From JAGVSR01 sp963786675 (GTDB taxonomy: Bacteria; Pseudomonadota; Alphaproteobacteria; Rhizobiales; Hyphomicrobiaceae), in assembly GCA_963786675.1 (NCBI GenBank), contig CAWAZY010000003.1, positions 310,001 to 374,000 on the forward strand: DNA of 64,000 nucleotides, in the 5' to 3' direction. Shown here one piece after another: positions 8,676 to 17,414 of the stretch (position 1 is the stretch's first letter; every line of letters starts with the position of its first letter). The translations under genes and the position numbers were made by a program. A model generated the notes under the pieces. That model was given only the letters and a program-made list of their open reading frames with translations. It was not told where the DNA came from and did not search any database.

Positions 8676-9163
8676 TTCAAACGTATTCAGCCGCAAGCGC
8701 ATACGACGGTAAGTGCTGCTCCGATCTCACGTTTACAGATTGGTTTGGGATCTTGGCGTAGGTCCATGTTATCAGCTCGACGATGCAGGATTGGGGCATG
8801 CGTTGACCAGCCTGTGATTGTGGAAGCGTCGTTCTAGAGGAGCCTACAATCAACCCCCACCATTCTCGCGCCACTTCGATCGTCGGCTAGCCTACCAAGG
8901 GCCAGACAGACTGTGAGTGCGTCGCCGACGAGCAAGCGACGGTAGCAATTGGCCCTTCTCGACGTTTCGCGGCGGCGCAGTACGACGGTCGGTGTTGAAC
9001 CCATCGCGTCGCCGGTCTCCGGTCATGGCACCGACGGTTGGTATCGGAGGAAGCGCGACCGTCATCTGAACGTCGCTCAAGCCCGCCTTTGACCCACAAC
9101 GGACAATTCGCCGATGGGCAACGCATGTGCGAACGTGGTGTTATCCAACCCGCGTTCTGCTTC
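8676..9163. other. Non-coding stretch after the TadG-like gene
   Basis: No supported gene; a 123-codon minus-strand frame across 8887-9258 has no motif and overlaps the PilZ pseudogene. Confidence 0.4.
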
Positions 9164-9490
9164 TCAGTGCAAACGGCTCGCGATTGCTCGATCGTCTTCT
9201 TCCATGAAGCGGACGCCGATCTCACTTTCGCCAACCCAGATAACCTGGCAGGTGACACTGAGATCCAGAGATGGAACTGTTAGTTACAGCTCACGAAGGA
9301 GACCTACCGACGAGTAGGTTTGAAGTCGAGCCCCATGGGCCGAAACGTCGACCAGGAGACACGGTTTATCATCACCGAGTTCCGGCACCTGGATGGTTGC
9401 TGCCCGGCTCATCCGGGGTCGGCCCGACCGCCGCTGATCCGCGAGTTGCGTGTGACGGCGGATGACCGCCATAACCTTCTCGGAAAGCAT
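9164..9490 (-). pseudogene. PilZ-domain protein interrupted by an in-frame TAA
   Basis: Translation of the minus strand from 9490 (or from the Met at 9472) gives QRRSGRPRMSRAATIQV then VDVSAHGARLQTYSS, the RxxxR and D/NxSxxG c-di-GMP-binding motifs of a PilZ domain. After GLLREL there is a TAA (9284-9286), but the same frame continues with a perfect PilZ C-terminal half (LDLSVTCQVIWVGESEIGVR) and ends at a TGA at 9164-9166. The whole is about 108 codons, the normal size of a single-domain PilZ protein. The stop is therefore either a genuine nonsense mutation or a base error. Confidence 0.75.
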
Positions 9491-9694
9491 GATATCACCC
9501 TAGGGATCGCGCCGAAGACAAGTGATCTAATCACGTTCACGAGAAGAGCTTAGCAGATAACCTTCTGAGGAAGGCTCTTGGAAATCCGAAGCATTTGAGT
9601 GAGTTTTGACGTTGCCTGACAGCCCTCAAGCCGCCTTGCGGAATGTGCACCTAAAGGAAGTACGCCTTACAAAAATGGTGAGGATGCTCACTCG

Positions 9695-9973
9695 CTATAC
9701 GAACATGACGCCAAGACTCGACGGCGTCTGCCAGGCTACCTTCGCCCATTTCCGTCTGCCGTCGAAGCGCAGGGCCAAATCTCTCGTCAGCCCGAACGTA
9801 GAGGCGACTTGAAGGCGGGCCCCTGTTTGCGACACGTCTGTGATGCAGCAGGGAATCGTCTGCCCCCTGTCGACAACAATGAGCCCTTGCAGATGGGTCT
9901 TGGTCCGGATCGCGCGTCGGCGTTCCATCCCTTGAAACATGCTTGGATTACGTCGCCCAAACGTCATCACCAA
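9695..9973 (-). CDS. PilZ-domain protein (predicted c-di-GMP binding)
   Basis: A 92-residue single-domain protein. The motif MERRRAIRTKTHLQG carries the RRxxR element, and ITDVSQTGARLQVAS carries DxSxxGA, the two sequence signatures for cyclic di-GMP binding. The end WAKVAWQTPSSLGVMFV matches the last PilZ strands. The first 15 residues may not be translated; starting at the Met before ERRRAIR would give a compact domain. It probably acts as a small c-di-GMP receiver in the cytoplasm. It sits 200 bases upstream, on the same strand, of the interrupted PilZ gene, and the two look like paralogues. Confidence 0.8.
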   Translation of the reverse strand: MVMTFGRRNPSMFQGMERRRAIRTKTHLQGLIVVDRGQTIPCCITDVSQTGARLQVASTFGLTRDLALRFDGRRKWAKVAWQTPSSLGVMFV

Positions 9974-10340
9974 CCACCCCAGTTGAGAACGCGCCAGAAG
10001 GCACGTTCATCTTAAAATCTGTTACACCGGGCTACCCTGCGGTACGACTCAATTCCAAAATCGAGGTTATCTTTCAGCTAATTTCGTTGCCGACGTCCCA
10101 GGCCTGACTACTTTCAGCCAGACAATGCTCCGACGGCATCAATGAACGAGTACAAAAAAGATTTCTGAATTTCGTCGTTTGGTCAAAAACAGTTAGCGGC
10201 TTCTGCGCATTCGATACTCAAACGTGGGCCCGCATTAGGGCAGCAGGCCAAAGGTGCGTCGCGCGCATGGTGGAGCTTCCGGTGCGCATGCCAGGCTAAA
10301 CGGCGAGGCCCGGCAAGACGGTCGCGCGCGCCGTTTTCTG
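9974..10340. other. Non-coding stretch
   Basis: No gene supported. Short open frames on both strands have no motif. Confidence 0.35.
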
Positions 10341-10800
10341 TCAGGCGGAAACCAGCGAGTGGTGGTGGATGCCAAAAGGCTCGGGGGTTTTGGCGCCGAT
10401 AGGCCTGCGCATCGATTGGGTGCAAAGGTAGGTTGCGGCTAAAGTTATGACCTCGGGAGCGACCGGCTTCTCACTCGCCCCGACAAGGTTAAGACCAAAT
10501 CCTGAGGCTAATCTCGCAGCTTTCGGAAGCATAACCCCATTTGAACTCATCAGAACCACGCCGCCGTCAAAGCGCCGATCATAAAGAGAAATGAGGATTT
10601 CGATCCCGTCGCATTCGGGCATGTGAATATCGGTCAACACAAGGGCCAGATCAGACCCGAATGTTTCGATGGCTTTCATGGCATCAAAACCATTCCTAGC
10701 CGTAACAATTCTTGCGCTCAGAGCCTTGGAAAGACATTTCGAAGAGGAGCGTGAGGTGGACAGGATCGTCATCAGCCACCAAAACTACGGGCTTTGACAT
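10341..10800 (-). pseudogene. CheY-like response regulator receiver, split by a one-base frameshift
   Basis: The minus strand starts with MSKPVVLVADDDPVHLTLL (from 10800), the N-terminus of a receiver domain with the acidic pocket residues DDD. It then leaves frame; one base further on the domain continues as ARIVTARNGFDAMKAI, LALVLTDIHMPECDG (phospho-acceptor Asp in TDIHMP) and VLMSSNGV (the conserved Thr/Ser position). The last conserved Lys is in ASEKPVAPE. Removing one C near 10728 restores a single receiver of about 150 residues with no output domain. It would be a CheY-type single-domain regulator. The break may be a sequence error. Confidence 0.75.
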
Positions 10801-11171
10801 CGGGATTATCTCCGCTATCTGGCCTGCAGACGCTACGCGACAATCTCTTACGAAGCCCTCTTGAGCGCCGTGTGCATTCGCTGCGAATTGCTCGCACGCG
10901 TTATAATTTTTGTTTACCAACGCGTGCCCCTTCTTGGATGGCGCGCGCATTCGCTGCCTCCTTAAGTTGATCCGATGGGTGCGGCTTCGAAAGAGTGAGT
11001 ATGTACTGCGCGCGAGTCTGGCTCATCCCGGTCGTTTGTCTGTGCAGTACGCGGGTCCGCTCGTGAAGGGCTAGCTGTCGAACAGGCGCGTGAGTTCAGC
11101 TGCTGGCCCAAGGCGACGATCGATGTTCGGATTTCAATGTCCGGTCTTAGGGAGTGAAGCTGTCGAACCAC
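10801..11171. other. Non-coding stretch upstream of the receiver gene
   Basis: No supported gene between the receiver gene and the Cys-rich protein gene. Both neighbours are on the minus strand, so a promoter for the receiver is expected here. Confidence 0.35.
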
Positions 11172-11474
11172 TTATCGGAGGTCAGCCGCTCGGCGGGCAA
11201 CTTCAGCCTCGGAGATCTCACCATCGGCTACCAGAGCGTTGATGCATTTCTTGGACAGCTTGGGTCCATTTGCGCTCATGCATTGTCGCAACTCGTTACT
11301 CCCCATTTTGAAGGAGCTGCAGTAAGAGCGATAGTCGGTGCGGCAGGCTAGTTTTGTGCGGATGCTGACCGCACCGGCCTCTGAAACAGAGACTGCCAAA
11401 GCACCGATCAGAATGACAGCAGCCAGAAGGCTGCCGGTGAACTTGGTCTCTGATCTTGCCAATTCAATGGCCAT
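11172..11474 (-). CDS. Small exported Cys-rich repeat protein
   Basis: A 100-residue protein with an N-terminal hydrophobic signal (LLAAVILIGALAVSVSEAGA) and a mature part of about 60 residues with cysteines in LACRTDYRSYCSSF, LRQCMSANG and LSKKCINALV. This C-x7-C ... C-x11-C layout is that of small 'cysteine-rich repeat' periplasmic proteins common in Bradyrhizobium and relatives (resemblance judged from memory). The ending GEISEAEVARRAADLR is a charged helix. The function of the family is unknown. It stands alone between non-coding stretches. Confidence 0.7.
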   Translation of the reverse strand: MAIELARSETKFTGSLLAAVILIGALAVSVSEAGAVSIRTKLACRTDYRSYCSSFKMGSNELRQCMSANGPKLSKKCINALVADGEISEAEVARRAADLR

Positions 11475-11732
11475 TGGGCGTCTGCTCTCCAGTGTGATGA
11501 GTAATCCAGCGGCCTAAGGACTAGCACGTTTTATTGCCATTCGCTTCATTGTCGTCGGTGATATGACCTGACGGACGGGAACGCTGACCCTGACTGACCC
11601 CCCAGTGGCAACGCGGATCTGTGATATGGTCCCAATTATGCGCAGCTTGGTAGCCTCTTGTTTGTTAATTGCGATGAAGCTCCCAACAAGCCAACGCCGC
11701 TGCCGAGCGGATCATACTGAGAGAACAGCACC

Positions 11733-12011
11733 GTGTCGTATATCGTGTACAATTACCCGCCGAACAGGCATCGGACTGAAGATTTCCGAGACAACCGGCG
11801 TGAGTTCCGCTCACTTGATGAGGCCCGAAGAGAAGTAAAAAAACGCCTCGGAGAACTCGATCTCCTCTGTCATTGGACAGGCTACGAGCCACGTGGCTCC
11901 GGACTGATCGAGGTCGAAGCGTATCACGAGAGCGATCGGCCCGGCTGCGGCGGCGTCCAGATCTCGATGCCGATCAAGTTCATACAAGTAGAGACTAGGC
12001 CTGCGCCGTAG
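11733..12011 (+). CDS. Hypothetical protein
   Basis: A 92-residue predicted cytoplasmic protein beginning MSYIVYNYPPNRHRTEDF. It is charged and has aromatic residues spread evenly, a helical segment SLDEARREVKKRLGELDLL and a final strand-like part. The frame has plausible codon usage for the region and a full start-stop structure, but no ribosome site is obvious and the family was not recognised. It ends about 45 bases before the left inverted repeat of the IS1182 element. Confidence 0.5.
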   Translation: MSYIVYNYPPNRHRTEDFRDNRREFRSLDEARREVKKRLGELDLLCHWTGYEPRGSGLIEVEAYHESDRPGCGGVQISMPIKFIQVETRPAP

Positions 12012-12056
12012 TGCCAAGCTGGGCAACGGCCTGCCACTACGGAAATGTCAGGTGTT

Positions 12057-12086
12057 GGCCGATTTTGTTGCAGAAGTGGGCTGGAA
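12057..12086 (+). repeat. Left terminal inverted repeat of IS1182 element
   Basis: GGCCGATTTTGTTGCAGAAG and following bases pair imperfectly with the inverted sequence at 13627-13656; mismatches are scattered. Confidence 0.65.
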
Positions 12087-12189
12087 GTGGCGGATTGGCC
12101 GCCGGTGGTCCTTTTTTAGAACGCAGCGTATCCGGCCTTGCCGCTGCCCCGTTAGGGCGCGGCTCCTAACTCACTGACGCAACCAACGC

Positions 12190-13569
12190 TTACGCAACGC
12201 ACAACGCTGTTCTATCCGGTGGATGCACGGTCAGCTTGGCCAGACGCCGCAAATTTTGAGCGATGGCCGCGATCGTGAACTCGAACTGGGCGCCAGCCGG
12301 TCCTCTTAGCCTCAGACGTCCCATCCGGAGGATCCGCTTCAGATGGGCAAACAGCATCTCGACTTTCTTACGATCACGGCGCGTCTCCTCGTAGGCTGGC
12401 GTTTTGGCCACGGCCCGGGCGACGTCGCGCGCAGCCTCGTGAATGTGCCGCGTAATCTTCCTACTCGGCGATTTCGGACAGCATCTCGACTTGAGTGGAC
12501 ACGACCTGCAGTCGGCGACGCGCGAGAAATAGGAAATCATGTCGTCGCCGCGTGACCTGCGCTTTCTGCTCGACCGCGGCAGGACTTTGTTGTTGGGGCA
12601 GACGTAGCAATCACGCACTTCGTCGTAGTTGAAGTCTTCTCGGCTGAAAGTGCCGTCATCGCGCTTCGATTTATCAATGACCGGCACGTGTGGCTCGATA
12701 CCTTTCTCATCGACGAGGAAATGCAGATTGGGTGCAGCCCCGTACGCGGTGTCTGCGACAAGCCAGTCCGGCTTGATGCCGAACGTCGCCTCGGTGCGCT
12801 CGATCATCGTCTGCGATGCGCCAACTTCCGCCTGTCGGATTGCCCGCGACGCCTCAACATCCATGATGATGCCGAACTTCACATCAATGAGGTAGTTGTC
12901 GGCATAGGCGAAGAAGGCAGCATTGCGTAGCGCGCCGGTCCATTGCGCCGCCGGGTCGGCAGGCGCGACGAACTTCGGAACCACGTCGCTTGCAGCACCC
13001 CAGGCGGGATCATCAAGGTTCGCCAGATAATCTTGCACGGCGCGCTGCACCGTCGTCGGATCGATATCGTGGCTCCACTCGCCTCCCGGCGTCGAACCGC
13101 ACTTGTTGGCATCGGCTGCGATCAGACTCGCATCGACGGCGAAGCCTTTGCCACCGACCAGACCTGCCTCGATGCAGGAGGCGACGACGCGTTCGAACAC
13201 CTTGCGGAAAATGTCGTGCGAACGGAAACGCTCGTTACGTGCGCGCGTGAAGGCAGAATGATCGGGGATCTTGTCTTCGATGCCAAGGCCACAGAACCAG
13301 CGGTAGGCTAGATTCACTTGCACCTCGCGGCACAGCGCACGCTCAGAGCGGATCGCGAACACGTAGCCGATAACGAGCATACGGATCATGAGCACCGGAT
13401 CTATCGACGGGCGTCCGGTGTGCGAGTAGTGCGGTGCCAGTTCAGCATGAACCCAGGATAAGTCCAGAACTGCGGCGATCAGCCGGACCTGATGGTCATC
13501 CGGCACCACGGCTTCGAGGTCGAACGCATAGAACAGTTGGCCCTGCTCACTCTTGCGCCGTCCCATCAT
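12190..13569 (-). CDS. IS1182 family transposase
   Basis: A 459-residue DDE transposase. The N-terminus MMGRRKSEQGQLFYAFDLE leads into the IS5/IS1182 N-terminal domain with GRPSIDPVLMIRMLVIGY. Catalytic regions are recognisable: FAVDASLIAADANK (first Asp), DWLVADTAYGAAPN (second Asp) and the C-terminal ETRRDRKKVEMLFAHLKRIL with the Glu of the Y-R-K-x-E type motif. A Cys-rich segment (CRSCPLKSRCC) typical of this family lies at about residues 355-375. The frame is complete and the copy may be functional. It is cut-and-paste DNA transposition machinery unrelated to neighbouring genes. Confidence 0.92.
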   Translation of the reverse strand: MMGRRKSEQGQLFYAFDLEAVVPDDHQVRLIAAVLDLSWVHAELAPHYSHTGRPSIDPVLMIRMLVIGYVFAIRSERALCREVQVNLAYRWFCGLGIEDKIPDHSAFTRARNERFRSHDIFRKVFERVVASCIEAGLVGGKGFAVDASLIAADANKCGSTPGGEWSHDIDPTTVQRAVQDYLANLDDPAWGAASDVVPKFVAPADPAAQWTGALRNAAFFAYADNYLIDVKFGIIMDVEASRAIRQAEVGASQTMIERTEATFGIKPDWLVADTAYGAAPNLHFLVDEKGIEPHVPVIDKSKRDDGTFSREDFNYDEVRDCYVCPNNKVLPRSSRKRRSRGDDMISYFSRVADCRSCPLKSRCCPKSPSRKITRHIHEAARDVARAVAKTPAYEETRRDRKKVEMLFAHLKRILRMGRLRLRGPAGAQFEFTIAAIAQNLRRLAKLTVHPPDRTALCVA

Positions 13570-13626
13570 AGAACCGCTCCTTCGATGGCCGCCTCAAGCC
13601 GACGGAATCACTGTTCGCCCGACGCC

Positions 13627-13656
13627 TCAAGCCAGTTTTGCAACGAAATCGGCCCA
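13627..13656 (-). repeat. Right terminal inverted repeat of IS1182 element
   Basis: The reverse complement contains GGGCCGATTTCGTTGCAAAA followed by CTGGCTTGA, matching the left end with a few mismatches. Confidence 0.65.
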
Positions 13657-14337
13657 CAGCCGCCAGTTGCTCTACGTCCGCCTTTGCAGGTGTGGCGTCC
13701 GCGCTCGCGGTACCCGCTCCGACTGCCCGCTGATGAGTGACTCGCCTAATTACTGCAGTGGGAGTTCGCCACCGTTGCCGTGCCGCTCCCGCAGTCAGCA
13801 CCGCGCGTCCTCGAACGTCTCGACGCTTGACGCACTTCTTCACTTTCTCGGGATTTGAGCGGCAGTGAAAAGCATTTCCTTGGAGGGCGATGCGGAACTT
13901 GCGCGGCTCAAAGCTCGAAAATCACATCGGCACCTTTTCGGCACCTCTCCGACATGCGCAGCAACTGCTCGTGAGCAGGTCGTTTCGCGTAAAAAGCGAG
14001 CCGTGATTGCGCATGATCGAAAGGCCGTTGGCTCGCAACAATCACAACGAGTCTCTTTGTCGGTACTGCTCGCTCACGGGGAATAGCAGAGGACGGCGGC
14101 GGTAGCGATTCATACGCAGGCGTTTGTGTCTGACCCTCCTGAAGTACCGGCAAAATTCAGATCGGCCTGGAATTCGATCCCCTCGCACAGCAAACGGCAT
14201 ACAGGTGAGCGACAAGCTTTTGGCACCCGTTGACGAAGGTCTTCGAGTAGTAGGGCATGTAGGGTTGCTAGCTCGCCTTCCCAGCCAGCGCTCACTTACA
14301 GCGACCGCAGAGGGCGGCCATGATGTGCTTCGTCGAC
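13657..14337. other. Mostly non-coding stretch between IS1182 and the primase gene
   Basis: No firm gene. A minus-strand frame at 14110-14295 (61 codons, MSAGWEGELATLHALLLEDL) lies just downstream of the primase gene on the same strand; the helical N-terminus could belong to a small element-encoded protein, but the last third lacks structure, so it is not called. The rest shows no coding features. Confidence 0.35.
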
Positions 14338-16446
14338 TCAGCCACTGACCTCTCCATCGAGGGACACGAGCCCGTCGCGCACGTCCTTGAAGAGCTGGAC
14401 GCGTGCGTCGAACTCAACCTTCGCACGGGTTTCCTCTTGGGCACGGCGCTTAGCTGCACGAGCATAGATCGCATCAATATCGGAGGCGCCTTTCGACTTA
14501 ATGCCGTGATTGCGCGACCAATGTGAGAGTTCATTTAGGAAAAGGTTCAGGTGCTGACCCGGCGTCAACATTGAGATGACCGCATCATCAGTCGGGCTAA
14601 TCTTGCCTTCAGCACGGAGCTTCTTCCTCGCGGCCCTCAGAGATGCGGCTTCGCAGTACTCTATAGCCTCAACGAAGGCGGCGCGGGGTCTGCCGGGTGT
14701 CAGCCATGCCCAGAATTCCCGAGCGATCTTGTCCCAGATCGGAGTCTTGGTGTTGGCGCGGACGCCAGCTTCCCGGGCAAACTTGATGGACTCGACGAGG
14801 GTCTCGGACATGATGTCCTGACCAATCCACAGGTCGATCGCCGGAATGCTGCCGCCGCCGGTGCCGTACCTCATGAGGCCCTGACGCACGAACGGCGAGA
14901 AGTCCTCGATAATGGGTGCGCTGGGTTTCGCCTCATGGGTCGATGTCGCCTGAACCTGTGGTGCAGACACCTCGAAGTCGGGCAGCGCCAGCGTGTACGC
15001 AATGCCCTTTTTGCCGGTGATGCCGACGCCGTTGCCGTTCGACACGATGAGGAGCCCGTCTGCCACGAGGCGCTTCATGTTCTTGCGGAGGGTGACCGGC
15101 TTCACCTCGACGAGTTGGGCTGCCTGCTCGATCGAGGGGATTTGCGCGTAGCCGCGTGTCTTGTCGATATTTTCAGCCAGTAGCTTGATCTGGCGTAAGA
15201 GAGACCGGTCGTACATCGCGCAGACCTTGGCCTGGAACGCCTCCATGAAGCCCGGCTGCAAGACAGCCGGCGCAGCATCGAACACCGACTGCACAGACGG
15301 GTGACGCTGGGGCTTCGGGCGGCGGTTCGAAGCCCACCCGCACATCCTGGCTGCCCAGAGCAACGTGCCGACGGTGATCATCTGACCAGGACGCGACTGC
15401 ACCACCTCGGGGTCGGCGAAGCTGTCCCAGGTCTTGCGCTGGTCGTGGGCGTCGAACTTGGTCGGGCAGCCGACGAGGCCGTGCCCCTCGTTGCCGGTCG
15501 AGGCTGCGCACCAGATGTCGAAGCCCAACTCGTGACCACCGAAGAAGTGGTGCAGGCCGAAACCCATCTTGAGCCAGAACGTGCGGTCAGCCCAGTCGAT
15601 GGTGAACGGGCGGTTGTTGGGGTTCGACGTGTCGTGGACCGTGTGCGTGCCGCCCTTGTCGAGAGCAGTCTGCTCGATGAAGCGAAGGGCTGCGACGATC
15701 TTGTCGGCGCCTTCCCGGGTGCCGTCCCAGCTCTTGTGGGCGCCATCCGTCGCAGATGGGGTCGGCTCCGGTGCCGCGATCGGCGGGAAGACGTCGAGGA
15801 GATGTTCAGCGGAGTAAGCCTCGCCGGTCATCAGCTCGCGCACAAGGCGAGAGCGAAATGGCTGACCCTTCTGATGCAGGAAGCCGGGCAGACGAAGGAC
15901 GCGGGACTTGTCGATAGCGTTGGGGTCGCAACCCCAATCGAAGACCATCCGACGCATGATGCCGTCGAATTGGTCCCACGAGAGACCCTGGACCGTGTAG
16001 ATCGCATGAAACTTGTCCGGCGAAGTCTCAACCACGATCGATGGGGGCAGCGGCAAGCGACGAAGCGCGTCCAGGCCGCCCTTGTCGAGGTCGCACCACA
16101 CGGCGCGGGGCTCGACCATGTCCTTGACGCGGCGGCCCTTGAGGTTCGTTCGGCCCATCGTCACGAAGACGCCCAGGCGCTCCTGACGGTTCAGGTCAAC
16201 GAGCTGGTCGGCGTGATCGGCAAAGGTGCCGATCACACGGCGGGAGCCGGTCGCTTCAGACCATCGCACATCGAGAAATGTCTGGAAGACGTGGTGCTGC
16301 TCGGTGGGATCAAGAATTTCCAGGTACGCGCGGGCCTCATCGAGGGGGCCGCAGTAAGTCTCCAAACTAACCCCATCTAACCTACAATACTCGGATAGGG
16401 GGTGGTGATACTTTTGCCTATCTTGGATTGTGTTGGGTCGTGTCAT
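14338..16446 (-). CDS. RepB-type DNA primase with PriCT-like domain (mobile element replication protein)
   Basis: A 702-residue protein when started at the ATG at 16446 (MTRPNTIQDRQ); the longer frame would overlap the excisionase gene. Residues about 90-230 form an archaeo-eukaryotic-type primase domain of the RepB/phage class: the catalytic DxD pair is in AVWCDLDKGG, the conserved His in SPDKFHAIYTV and a basic region in DKSRVLRLPGFLHQK. Next comes a PriCT-2-like segment (FWLKMGFGLHHFFGGHELGF). The C-terminal third includes a winged-helix-like part (IEQAAQLVEVKPVTLRKNMK). Such proteins start replication of plasmids, phages and satellites. No helicase motifs are seen. With the AlpA-like gene upstream it forms a typical island replication/excision pair. 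Confidence 0.8.
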   Translation of the reverse strand: MTRPNTIQDRQKYHHPLSEYCRLDGVSLETYCGPLDEARAYLEILDPTEQHHVFQTFLDVRWSEATGSRRVIGTFADHADQLVDLNRQERLGVFVTMGRTNLKGRRVKDMVEPRAVWCDLDKGGLDALRRLPLPPSIVVETSPDKFHAIYTVQGLSWDQFDGIMRRMVFDWGCDPNAIDKSRVLRLPGFLHQKGQPFRSRLVRELMTGEAYSAEHLLDVFPPIAAPEPTPSATDGAHKSWDGTREGADKIVAALRFIEQTALDKGGTHTVHDTSNPNNRPFTIDWADRTFWLKMGFGLHHFFGGHELGFDIWCAASTGNEGHGLVGCPTKFDAHDQRKTWDSFADPEVVQSRPGQMITVGTLLWAARMCGWASNRRPKPQRHPSVQSVFDAAPAVLQPGFMEAFQAKVCAMYDRSLLRQIKLLAENIDKTRGYAQIPSIEQAAQLVEVKPVTLRKNMKRLVADGLLIVSNGNGVGITGKKGIAYTLALPDFEVSAPQVQATSTHEAKPSAPIIEDFSPFVRQGLMRYGTGGGSIPAIDLWIGQDIMSETLVESIKFAREAGVRANTKTPIWDKIAREFWAWLTPGRPRAAFVEAIEYCEAASLRAARKKLRAEGKISPTDDAVISMLTPGQHLNLFLNELSHWSRNHGIKSKGASDIDAIYARAAKRRAQEETRAKVEFDARVQLFKDVRDGLVSLDGEVSG

Positions 16447-16528
16447 TGCGCAACCATGAGATGCTATCATGCAAGTTTGGTGATGCTGTCTGGGGACTAG
16501 GTGACCTGGGGTGTGGCCCACGGACCCT

Positions 16529-16765
16529 TCACATGGCTGTGCGCTGGGCGCGGACCTGGAGGTCAGCAGTTGAGGCGGCCTCAACGCTTTTGAGCCAGCG
16601 GTTGATCTCATCGCGCCTATAGAAGACGCGGCGCCCGATCTTTACGAATCGCGGGCCATCACCTGAGCGGCGTGCCCGAGCGCGGGTGGGCGCTGACCAG
16701 CCGACGATCTCGCCGAACTCAGCATCCGTGATCAGGTTGAACTCTTTGCAAAGTGCGTGGTCCAT
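16529..16765 (-). CDS. AlpA/excisionase-like helix-turn-helix protein
   Basis: A 78-residue protein with a MerR-like winged helix typical of AlpA and excisionases: the core reads LITDAEFGEIVGWSAPTRARARRSGDG, then FVKIGRRVFYRRDEINRWLKS, which is the hallmark wing and last helix (xKxGxxxxYRxxDixxWL). Such proteins direct excision of integrated elements or activate integrase and replication genes. It lies upstream of the primase gene on the same strand, with about 80 bases between, and only about 190 bases from the tRNA-Cys. The location near the attachment end supports an excisionase role. Confidence 0.82.
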   Translation of the reverse strand: MDHALCKEFNLITDAEFGEIVGWSAPTRARARRSGDGPRFVKIGRRVFYRRDEINRWLKSVEAASTADLQVRAQRTAM

Positions 16766-16954
16766 CGTGGCTCTCGTTCGAATTGGTCGTTGCCAAGTCG
16801 ATTACCGAGCTTCGTCGGCCACGTATGGGTGAAGATTTCGGGCTCGCACCCAAACAAAAAAGAGCCCGTTACGCGGCCACAAGCAAAGCATCATCAGAGC
16901 GATCTGCTGGTTACATGGCGGTTACAAGGTGTTTGGGGTGAGTGAGCTAAGTGC

Positions 16955-17028
16955 TGGAGGCCACGCCCGGAATTGAACCGGGGTACGCGGATTTGCAGTC
17001 CGCTGCGTCACCACTCCGCCACGTGGCC
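16955..17028 (-). tRNA. tRNA-Cys (anticodon GCA)
   Basis: The minus strand folds into a cloverleaf of 74 bases: acceptor GGCCACG pairs with CGTGGCC, the anticodon loop in CGGACTGCAAATCCG has GCA, and the T arm is CCCCGGTTCAATTCCGGGC form. The discriminator U and CCA are encoded. Its 3' end faces the island, and such ends are common integration sites. Confidence 0.95.
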
Positions 17029-17414
17029 GATCCGGGGCGCGGGCCTCGCGAACGCTACGCCCTAAGGCGCGCGCGCGTGGTGAACCGAGGCCATGCCTGA
17101 TCCGGAACCGGGGCTCTAGCACATGACGGGAAGCGCTTACAAGCAAGCGTTTCAACGATGGGTAGCGGGACATTACCGGCCTGGCGTGCCCAGCCGGGTC
17201 CACGCTGGCGGGGCCCGGTCTGGCCGTCGGCCGGGTCCCTCGTTTGGGGCAGCGCCAGTCATTGTGGGAGCGGTGATTGCCGGGGGCCGTGATCGTGGCG
17301 GGCTAGGGCATTTTGCGGTATGGGGACGCCGCGCGGGATGCCATATGTGGTCCGTGTGCGCCATCCGGCGCGCGAAGCCCCCGCGGGCGTGTCATGCAGG
17401 GTCGGGACGAGCAC
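17029..17414. other. Intergenic stretch between tRNA-Cys and the methyltransferase gene
   Basis: Very GC-rich and without a convincing gene. It should hold the promoters of the divergent tRNA and of the plus-strand operon. No clear promoter boxes were recognised. Confidence 0.4.

Larger units (their letters stand above)
12057..13656 (-). mobile_element. IS1182-family insertion sequence
   Basis: One long transposase gene flanked by imperfect terminal inverted repeats. The left end reads GGCCGATTTTGTTGCAGAAG and the right end, read inward, reads GGGCCGATTTCGTTGCAAAA. Target-site duplications could not be recognised with confidence. The transposase frame is intact, so the copy may be active. 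Confidence 0.75.
1..16954. mobile_element. Putative tRNA-Cys-associated genomic island (left end outside window)
   Basis: This is a composite call, not a single gene. The stretch ends at the 3' end of a tRNA-Cys gene and carries an AlpA-like excisionase, a RepB-type primase, an IS1182 copy, an IS1595 remnant, many damaged or unknown genes and long non-coding gaps. To the right of the tRNA the DNA changes abruptly to dense, conserved housekeeping genes. No integrase and no second copy of the tRNA 3' end was found here, so the left boundary and the number of elements involved are unknown. The middle part (about 4.6-11.5 kb) could be ordinary variable chromosome. Confidence 0.5.

Noticed and set aside
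8887..9258. 123-codon minus-strand frame after the TadG-like gene
   Set aside because: It overlaps the PilZ frame, which has clear motifs, and has no features of its own.
14110..14295. 61-codon minus-strand frame downstream of the primase gene
   Set aside because: Possible small element protein, but without motif, ribosome site or overlap evidence.
15301..16380. 359-codon plus-strand frame
   Set aside because: Antisense to the primase gene, whose catalytic motifs are in the minus frame.
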